The notes beneath the pieces were generated by a model. The model ran no database searches, had not been told where the DNA came from, and was given only the letters and a program-made list of their open reading frames with translations. The translations under genes and the position numbers were made by a program. From Candidatus Parcubacteria bacterium (GTDB lineage Bacteria; Patescibacteriota; Minisyncoccia; Minisyncoccales; Staskawiczbacteraceae), in NCBI GenBank assembly GCA_019658985.1, contig JAIFWS010000029.1, positions 1 to 10,409 on the forward strand: a DNA stretch of 10,409 bases, read 5' to 3'. Every line of letters begins with the position of its first letter. The stretch's first letter is position 1. Below, one piece after another: positions 6,577 through 10,409 of the stretch.

Positions 6577-7011
6577 TTAAGCGTGCGTTTGTTGAAATTT
6601 CCGGGCCAACCAGAATCCCACCAAGAGGGCGAATCCGGCGATGAAAATATGTGGAGAGTTTGCAATGATATTATGAAGACTAACATCGGCCGGCCCTAAT
6701 CCCCGGTAAAGAATACTCCCTGTTTCTGTTAAATCCCTGCTGAACAAAAAACTTACCACCACATCAATAGCAAATGGAATAGCAGCAAACCTGAAATAAT
6801 ATACGGACCACTTTGTAGAATGCCAAGCTGCTATTACTGCCAGGATGCCCGCAAAAAAGTGGACTACATCAATAAGAGGGCTCACACTATAAAAGCCAAA
6901 TAAATACCCTTGTTTGTCAGTAAAAAACGGGATATGCCCGAGAAAAACTACCGTTAAAAACATAGCAGCGTAAAACCATGCAAGCCATTGGATAATAGAG
7001 ATTTTTTTCAT
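6577..7011 (-). CDS. Four-helix integral membrane protein, DUF4383-like
   Basis: This 144-residue protein has about four membrane helices (about 8-27, 45-63, 72-90 and 117-136). The pattern LFGFYSVSPLIDVVHFFAG, followed late by LHNIIANSPHIFIAGFALL, resembles the two Asn/His-containing helices of DUF4383-type membrane proteins, which have no known function. His residues in the second, third and fourth segments (H51, H64, H113, H121) could in principle bind haem or quinone, but that is speculation. It is the first gene of the operon, 11 bases before the next gene, and a TACAAT promoter box lies about 28 bases upstream. The start ATG at 7011 has no SD. Confidence 0.75.
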   Translation of the reverse strand: MKKISIIQWLAWFYAAMFLTVVFLGHIPFFTDKQGYLFGFYSVSPLIDVVHFFAGILAVIAAWHSTKWSVYYFRFAAIPFAIDVVVSFLFSRDLTETGSILYRGLGPADVSLHNIIANSPHIFIAGFALLVGFWLARKFQQTHA

Positions 7012-7038
7012 GGAGATAATTTTTTAAATAATTCAATC

Positions 7039-7047
7039 ATTGTATCA
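7039..7047 (-). promoter_or_regulatory. Extended -10 promoter of the redox operon
   Basis: TGATACAAT on the minus strand is an extended -10 (TG-n-TACAAT). A -35 would fall in the terminator stem and is poor, consistent with the extended -10 type. Transcription would start near 7032, giving a leader of about 20 bases without an SD. Confidence 0.45.
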
Positions 7048-7073
7048 AAAAATCGCCTTTTTGGCGATTTTTT
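7047..7073. terminator. Strong bidirectional terminator below the tRNA cluster
   Basis: A perfect 11-bp stem (AAAAAATCGCC and complement) with a T5/A5 loop leaves T-tracts in both directions. On the minus strand it ends the tRNA-Asp transcript five bases after the gene. It is immediately followed on the plus strand by CTCTGCGC, the same arrangement as at 1127-1161 and 3700-3737. Confidence 0.85.
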
Positions 7074-7075
7074 CT

Positions 7076-7088
7076 CTGCGCGGGCGAT
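7076..7088. repeat. 13-bp direct repeat: tRNA-Asp 3' end, matches 1156-1168
   Basis: CTGCGCGGGCGAT here covers the last ten bases of the tRNA-Asp gene (7079-7088) plus three flanking bases. The identical 13-mer is at 1156-1168 in the same orientation, 5,920 bases away. A duplicated tRNA 3' end is the classic footprint of site-specific integration. Confidence 0.5.
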
Positions 7089-7154
7089 GGGATTTGAACC
7101 CACGATCTCCTCCGTGACAGGGAGGCGTCTTGAACCGGGCTGGACTACGCCCGC
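7079..7154 (-). tRNA. tRNA-Asp (GTC)
   Basis: This is a 76-base cloverleaf: acceptor GCGGGCG/CGCCCGC, D stem GTCC/AGAC (one mismatch) with a GG-containing loop, anticodon stem CCTCC/GGAGG around CTGTCAC (anticodon GTC), T arm GTGGG-TTCAAAT-CCCAT, and discriminator G. CCA is not encoded. It is the last of three tRNA genes before the terminator at 7047-7073. Confidence 0.92.
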
Positions 7155-7176
7155 AGATATAAATTATACGCAAGGC

Positions 7177-7207
7177 TCGACTCCACCTTGTGTCGAGGGT
7201 GGGAGTC
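7177..7207 (-). repeat. Partial tRNA-Met 3'-end duplicate (copy 1)
   Basis: Nineteen bases, TGTGTCGAGGGTGGGAGTC (7189-7207), are identical to 7326-7344, the 3' end of the tRNA-Met gene and its flank. The preceding TCGACTCC (7177-7184) is shared with 7315-7322. There is no tRNA body upstream on the minus strand, so this is a tRNA remnant, not a gene. Confidence 0.6.
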
Positions 7208-7327
7208 CGGCCGCTTCGCGGCCTAGAACCCGTCGCTTCGCTCCTTTAAAACCCTCGGTTTTGAAAAATTCCTACACGGGAGGAAATGCTTCCCTCCCGA
7301 CCCCACCCTGGGGTTCGACTCCCCCTG
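7208..7327. other. Hairpin-rich spacer between tRNA remnant and tRNA-Met
   Basis: The spacer contains GGCCGC-TTC-GCGGCC (7209-7223), AAAACC-CTC-GGTTTT, a near-perfect hairpin with CGGGAGG arms (7277-7299), and GGGTTCGACTCCC (7311-7323). The last is a perfect inverted copy of the tRNA-Met T arm (7338-7350). A long plus-strand frame through here is a by-product of tRNA sequence and is not a gene. Confidence 0.5.
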
Positions 7328-7401
7328 TGTCGAGGGTGGGAGTCGAACCCACGACCTCAGCGTTATGAATGCTGCGCTCTTACCAACTGAGCTACCCCGA
7401 C
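7328..7401 (-). tRNA. tRNA-Met (CAT), elongator-like
   Basis: This is a 74-base cloverleaf: acceptor GTCGGGG/CCTCGAC (G1-C72 paired, so not a typical initiator), D arm GCTC/GAGC with a TTGGTAA-type loop, anticodon loop TTCATAA (CAT), T arm GTGGG-TTCGACT-CCCAC, and discriminator A. The closing pair of the anticodon stem is an A-C mismatch. CCA is not encoded. tRNA-Ile2 with a modified CAT anticodon cannot be excluded. Confidence 0.88.
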
Positions 7402-7406
7402 TAAAT

Positions 7407-7535
7407 ATCGAAAATTGCTTGTCGGGCCTCCCCGAATTGCACGGGGGCCTGCAGCTTATGAGACTGCCGAGGTACTACTCCTCCAAGGCCCATGATACCA
7501 ACAATGTATATTAACTTCTAACACGAATTTTCGAT
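7407..7535. repeat. 10-bp inverted repeat framing the odd CAU tRNA
   Basis: ATCGAAAATT (7407-7416) and its exact complement (7526-7535) lie on either side of the tRNA at 7422-7492. In the precursor they could pair and enclose the tRNA with its leader. At this length and AT content chance is a real alternative. Confidence 0.35.
7422..7492 (-). tRNA. Atypical tRNA with CAT anticodon
   Basis: This is a 71-base cloverleaf with all stems intact: acceptor TGGGCCT/AGGCCCG (1-72 is a T-G wobble), D stem GAGG/CCTC, anticodon stem GCAGT/GCTGC around CTCATAA, T stem CCCCG/CGGGG, and discriminator A. Two loops are abnormal. The D loop AGTAGTA lacks the universal GG, and the T loop is TGCAATT instead of TTCRANY. 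A11-T24 recalls initiators, but the three G-C pairs of an initiator anticodon stem are absent. It sits 20 bases upstream of tRNA-Met on the same strand. It could be a divergent initiator, Ile2 or a tRNA with a non-translational role. Confidence 0.8.
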
Positions 7536-7608
7536 TAAATCAATGCAGAGGGTTTTCATTGCATTTTCACCAATAAAAAGACAATATTAAACCAATTAAA
7601 ACCACCAT

Positions 7609-8211
7609 ATGAGAAAACAAATAGTTGTCATCCACGGCGGAAGGACTTATACCGCCTACCAGGACTATATCGATTCCCTTAAAAACCGGGAAGTAACCAT
7701 CGATAATTTTAAAACACAAAAAGAATGGAAAGAGTCTCTTCAAGCCGATTTAGGACCGGATTTTGAAGTATTTTCCCCTAAAATGCCCAATGGCAATAAT
7801 GCCGTTTACCAGGAATGGAAAATCTGGCTGGAAAGGCTGGTGCCTTTTTTACAGGATAACAGCATCCTGATCGGCCATTCGCTGGGAGGAATATTCCTGG
7901 CAAAATATCTTTCTGAAAATGTATTCCCAAAGAAAATAAAAGCCGTCATATTGCTGGCCGCGCCTTTTAGCGATGAAGGCCTCCACGAATCCCTTGGTGG
8001 TTTTGCCCTGCCTCCCTCTTTAGAAAGATTCTCCGAACAAGTTGGAAATATTTACCTACTCGCCAGCGAGGATGACCCCGTAGTTCCCTACACACATCTG
8101 GAAAAATATAAAAAGGCTTTGCCAAATTCAAAAGAAATCACGTTTACCGGCAAACAGCATTGCCGAGAGGAATCTTTTCCGGAAATGATAGACCTCATAA
8201 AGAGCCTCTGA
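7609..8211 (+). CDS. Small alpha/beta hydrolase, RBBP9/YdeN-like
   Basis: This 200-residue protein has the usual length for this serine-hydrolase family. The N-terminal strand and turn are QIVVIHGG, the nucleophile elbow is GHSLGG (S91), the acid is in LASEDDPVVP (D156 most likely), and the His is H184 in GKQHCREESFPEM. The catalytic triad is therefore complete. There is no signal peptide, so it is cytoplasmic; the substrate is unknown. It is a single gene, transcribed away from the tRNA cluster and converging on the helicase gene. The ATG at 7609 has no SD, only the A-rich AACCACCAT before it. Terminator-like structures follow at 8251-8270. Confidence 0.9.
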   Translation: MRKQIVVIHGGRTYTAYQDYIDSLKNREVTIDNFKTQKEWKESLQADLGPDFEVFSPKMPNGNNAVYQEWKIWLERLVPFLQDNSILIGHSLGGIFLAKYLSENVFPKKIKAVILLAAPFSDEGLHESLGGFALPPSLERFSEQVGNIYLLASEDDPVVPYTHLEKYKKALPNSKEITFTGKQHCREESFPEMIDLIKSL

Positions 8212-8250
8212 TTTTTTTCTTTTTATCAATCCACAATCATCTCCAGCCGC

Positions 8251-8270
8251 ATAGCCCGCAGGCTATTTTT
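8251..8270 (+). terminator. Terminator of the hydrolase gene
   Basis: ATAGCC-CGCA-GGCTAT is followed by four T, 40 bases after the hydrolase stop. The stem is short (6 bp). A T-rich run directly after the stop (8212-8225) may also help termination. Confidence 0.5.
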
Positions 8271-8310
8271 CCGCAGAAAAATATTGCGAGCCTGGCGTTT
8301 CTCTATATCA

Positions 8311-8381
8311 AGCGACGGCATCTCTATTGAAAGAGCCTCGCCTAGAGATCCCGGGCTCTTTCAATAGAGATGCCTAGCGAC
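8311..8381. repeat. Perfect 21-bp hairpin flanked by 6-bp direct repeats (MITE-like)
   Basis: Perfect 21-base arms at 8317-8337 and 8354-8374 enclose a 16-base loop. AGCGAC abuts the left arm (8311-8316) and recurs one base after the right arm (8376-8381), like a target duplication. No T-tract follows on either strand, so it is not a standard intrinsic terminator, though it sits between convergent genes. The loop (8340-8352) resembles the right flank (8372-8384) at 11 of 13 positions. It could be a miniature mobile element, a repetitive extragenic palindrome or a transcript-stabilising hairpin. Confidence 0.65.
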
Positions 8382-8387
8382 CCCCTT

Positions 8388-9992
8388 TCACCAAGCTTTT
8401 TTCTTTTTATCCAAAAACCCTAATTTAGTAAGCCGAGACCGGATCGCCCCGCGGGTCCGCTTAAACGTATTGGCCAGTGTATCCATCGATGCCCCGCGGA
8501 TAAATAAAGTTTGGAGTTGGTCATCCTGGTCAGCATCCCATGAAGAATATGCCTTTTCCTTTCCTTCAGGCGGCGCGGTATCAAACAAATCCCGCACATC
8601 AATGCCCGTCGGCATCATCATCGGCGGAGCCCCGCCGCAGGCCTTCACAAAGTCGATCTGTGCTTTCTCAATATTTTCCCGCAGTGCGGTTAATTCCTTG
8701 ACCGCTTTTTCCGATTCCTGGCGGAATTTCACATCCTGCTCCAGCACATCCGGATGCACCAAAAACGCCTTGGAATTCATCCCCAGTAAATATAATCCGG
8801 ACAATCGGCGTACGCGGGACAGCGCCACATATCCTTGGCCATATTCAAACACCCGGCCTAAATCCATGGCCGCTTCGTCCAAGCTCATGCCTTGGGATTT
8901 GTGCACGGTAATGGCCCATGCCAGGCGCAACGGAAACTGGATAATTTTAGCAATGCTTTTTCCGCCTTCTTCCAACGCCCATTCCATCGCCTCAACGATA
9001 ATTTTGCGGCCGCCGCGGGTTTTTACAATCGGTGAATTGGTATCGCGGTCAAAGCCTTCCACCGTTCCCAGCGTCCCGTTTACAAATCCCTCTTTTGGAT
9101 TATTTTTCGTAAACATCACCGCCGCGCCGGTTTTTAAACACAAATTTTCCGGGGACAGACATCCTTTTTTCAAAATAGAAACCAATACTTCGTGGCCATG
9201 GGCAATCATTTCAAAGTTTCGCGCTTCATCGGGCAGTGTTGCCAGCACCTGGTCGTTTACCCGGTCAACATTGGTGTTATGGGTAAATAATTTTGGGGCG
9301 TCCACCGGAACTTCGTGCTCGGCCACATTCCGGGAAGCCAAATAGGCCAAATGTTTCTTATCAAATGTATTGGTGCGGATCGCCGACAGCATGTTTAAAA
9401 ATTCCCCGTCATCCTGCCGGTGCTGTTCGGTTAAATAACATACCGCCACTTGGGCCCTCTTCCAAACCTCGGCATCATAAGCAAACCGTCCCATCGGTTT
9501 TTCTCCCAACAAAGAAATCTGTGAATCAATAACTTCCGGCTCGGCTTCTTGTTTTACCACCGGCGGCAACTGGAAAAAATCCCCCACCAGCACCACCTGC
9601 ATTCCGCCGAACGGCGCCGACTCGTCTTTGATCTGCCGGCAGACCATATCCACCATGGAAAGCGTTTGCGGAGACAGCATCGACACTTCGTCAATAATCA
9701 GCACTTTCGCGTGTTTCACCCGTTTTACAATATACTTTGTCTGGCCGATTTTTTTTAAATCAGATTTATCCAATGAAGATTTTATCCCGATGCCCGCCCA
9801 GGAATGAATCGTCAAACCGCTAATATGAGTTGCCGCAATCCCCGTGGAAGCGGTGATGGCCGGCTCAATCCCCATGGAACCTAAATACGCCACATATTCA
9901 TTGACCGTATGCGTTTTTCCGGATCCGGGCTCCCCCGTCAAAAAAACATTTCTGCCGGTCTTTAAAATATCGAGGGCTTCTTGCTGTGTCAT
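8388..9992 (-). CDS. PIF1-family ATP-dependent DNA helicase with C-terminal HTH-like tail
   Basis: This 534-residue SF1B helicase has all core motifs: Walker A GEPGSGKT (20-27), motif Ia TASTGIAA (48-55), Walker B LIIDEVSML (D101/E102), motif III GDFFQLPP (137-144), motif IV EQHRQ (189-193), motif V ITVHKSQGMS (361-370) and motif VI YVALSRVRR. It should translocate 5' to 3' on single-stranded DNA and resolve structured or stalled DNA. After the motor a helical linker leads to a C-terminal domain (about 485-526, ending RTRGAIRSRLTKLGFL), which resembles a small HTH/Myb-like DNA-binding module. The start ATG at 9992 coincides with the expected transcription start of a promoter at 9999-10026 and has no SD, so the mRNA may be leaderless. 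The gene converges on the hydrolase. Confidence 0.95.
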   Translation of the reverse strand: MTQQEALDILKTGRNVFLTGEPGSGKTHTVNEYVAYLGSMGIEPAITASTGIAATHISGLTIHSWAGIGIKSSLDKSDLKKIGQTKYIVKRVKHAKVLIIDEVSMLSPQTLSMVDMVCRQIKDESAPFGGMQVVLVGDFFQLPPVVKQEAEPEVIDSQISLLGEKPMGRFAYDAEVWKRAQVAVCYLTEQHRQDDGEFLNMLSAIRTNTFDKKHLAYLASRNVAEHEVPVDAPKLFTHNTNVDRVNDQVLATLPDEARNFEMIAHGHEVLVSILKKGCLSPENLCLKTGAAVMFTKNNPKEGFVNGTLGTVEGFDRDTNSPIVKTRGGRKIIVEAMEWALEEGGKSIAKIIQFPLRLAWAITVHKSQGMSLDEAAMDLGRVFEYGQGYVALSRVRRLSGLYLLGMNSKAFLVHPDVLEQDVKFRQESEKAVKELTALRENIEKAQIDFVKACGGAPPMMMPTGIDVRDLFDTAPPEGKEKAYSSWDADQDDQLQTLFIRGASMDTLANTFKRTRGAIRSRLTKLGFLDKKKKAW

Positions 9993-9998
9993 GCAATA

Positions 9999-10026
9999 AT
10001 TTTACACTATTTCAAATAGGATGCAA
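9999..10026 (-). promoter_or_regulatory. Promoter of the helicase gene
   Basis: The minus strand shows TTGCAT (10021-10026), a 16-base spacer and TAAAAT (9999-10004). The predicted start falls on or next to the ATG at 9992. It is back to back with the plus-strand promoter at 10030. Confidence 0.5.
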
Positions 10027-10029
10027 AAA

Positions 10030-10057
10030 TTGACAAGGCACATGAATATAGTACTGT
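10030..10057 (+). promoter_or_regulatory. Promoter of the GC-rich gene at 10096
   Basis: A consensus TTGACA (10030-10035) is followed after 16 bases by TACTGT (10052-10057). It would give a leader of about 30 bases that includes the hairpin-displayed SD. Confidence 0.5.
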
Positions 10058-10078
10058 TTAATTAGCTCACCCGCTCTA

Positions 10079-10095
10079 GTTCGGAGGAACAAGTC
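10079..10095 (+). promoter_or_regulatory. SD displayed in a hairpin loop, start of the 10096 gene
   Basis: GTTC-GGAG-GAAC (10079-10090) is a perfect 4-bp palindrome whose loop is the SD core. GGAGG ends eight bases before the GTG at 10096. It decides the GTG start. The design mirrors that at 960-974. Confidence 0.6.
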
Positions 10096-10383
10096 GTGAA
10101 AGACTACGACGCCCGCCGGCTGAACGAAGATGGGACGCTCAACAAAAAGTCGTTCCTGGAAAACAACGGAGATTCTTACCCGCAACGAGACGGGCGAAGG
10201 GTCTATTGGATGTTCCCTCACACGGAAATCCAGGCACACCAAGTGGCTTACATCATCGATGGGAAAGGAAGGAAGCCTCTCCAAGGCCGAGCCATCACGA
10301 TCCCCGCCGGGATCGACGGCAAAGGATGCTGCCACAATAAGCGCAAGATCGTGGCGGTTAAATGGGAGGTGCACTCTTGGTAA
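10096..10383 (+). CDS. GC-rich small hypothetical protein (95 aa)
   Basis: The frame starts with GTG at 10096 behind a good SD and ends with TAA at 10381-10383. It encodes a basic, soluble 95-residue protein starting MKDYDARRLNEDGTLNKKSF, with IIDGKGRKPLQGRAITIPAG and a C-terminal GKGCCHNKRKIVAVKWEVHS. The mix of short turns and beta-prone stretches suggests a compact all-beta or alpha/beta fold. I recognise no family. Two adjacent Cys and one nearby His are too few for a convincing zinc site. GC content is well above that of the helicase next to it, and it is divergently transcribed from a shared promoter region. The opposite-strand frame (10012-10374) looks like an antisense shadow. Confidence 0.7.
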   Translation: MKDYDARRLNEDGTLNKKSFLENNGDSYPQRDGRRVYWMFPHTEIQAHQVAYIIDGKGRKPLQGRAITIPAGIDGKGCCHNKRKIVAVKWEVHSW

Positions 10384-10409
10384 AATGCAACGGCGTCTCC
10401 CTCTCTCCC

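Noticed and set aside
6988..7368. Plus-strand frame of 126 codons across the tRNA cluster
   Set aside because: It reads through tRNA-Asp, the tRNA remnant and tRNA-Met in antisense, producing the familiar false peptide ending VGVEPTTSAL. tRNA genes explain it.
7422..7492. Confident assignment as initiator tRNA
   Set aside because: A11-T24 and a weak first pair fit, but the three G-C pairs in the anticodon stem and the C1-A72 mismatch are absent. The isotype is left open.
8470..9345. Plus-strand frame of 291 codons inside the helicase region
   Set aside because: It is fully antisense to the helicase, whose complete motif set proves the coding strand. The antisense peptide has no recognisable motif and no SD.

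Overview
The window looks like a piece of a reduced bacterial chromosome, probably from the Candidate Phyla Radiation (Patescibacteria/Parcubacteria-like). The grounds are indirect. Genes are tightly packed, most core genes lack a recognisable Shine-Dalgarno (SD) sequence, the tRNA genes do not encode CCA, and there is a PIF1-type helicase with a C-terminal winged/HTH-like tail of a kind I associate with these genomes. This lineage call is inference.

Layout. (1) 1-958, minus: a GC-rich unknown gene cut by the window edge, with a structured leader (960-1093). (2) 1127-3588, minus: a soluble PAS histidine kinase, a stand-alone receiver protein and a small unknown ORF, read toward a terminator at 1127-1145. 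(3) 3700-7047, minus: a tight three-gene operon (four-helix membrane protein, anchored protein of unknown family, membrane-anchored FAD-dependent oxidase of the VAO/PCMH fold) ending at a terminator at 3700-3728. (4) 7047-7535, minus: a tRNA cluster (a structurally odd CAU tRNA, an elongator-like CAU tRNA and tRNA-Asp) with partial tRNA duplications, ending at a strong terminator. (5) 7609-8211, plus: a small alpha/beta hydrolase. (6) 8311-8381: a long perfect hairpin flanked by short direct repeats. (7) 8388-9992, minus: PIF1-family helicase. (8) 10096-10383, plus: a second GC-rich unknown gene, divergent from the helicase.

The most interesting signal is between genes. The end of the kinase operon (1154-1231) and the end of the redox operon (3730-3807) align without a gap over 78 bases at a constant offset of 2,576, with three conserved blocks. 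The first copy also contains 13 bases identical to the 3' end and flank of the tRNA-Asp gene (7076-7088). All three sites lie directly beside a terminator hairpin. This looks like stepwise accretion of operon-sized cassettes at a tRNA 3' end, giving an island of about 5.9 kb without a visible integrase.

A second signal is the contrast in expression signals. The two GC-rich edge genes are the only ones with a canonical GGAGG, and in both it lies in the loop of a tiny hairpin. The core genes have no clear SD and appear to start with short leaders or none. A third is the CAU tRNA at 7422-7492, which has intact stems but lacks the D-loop GG and the usual T-loop TTC.
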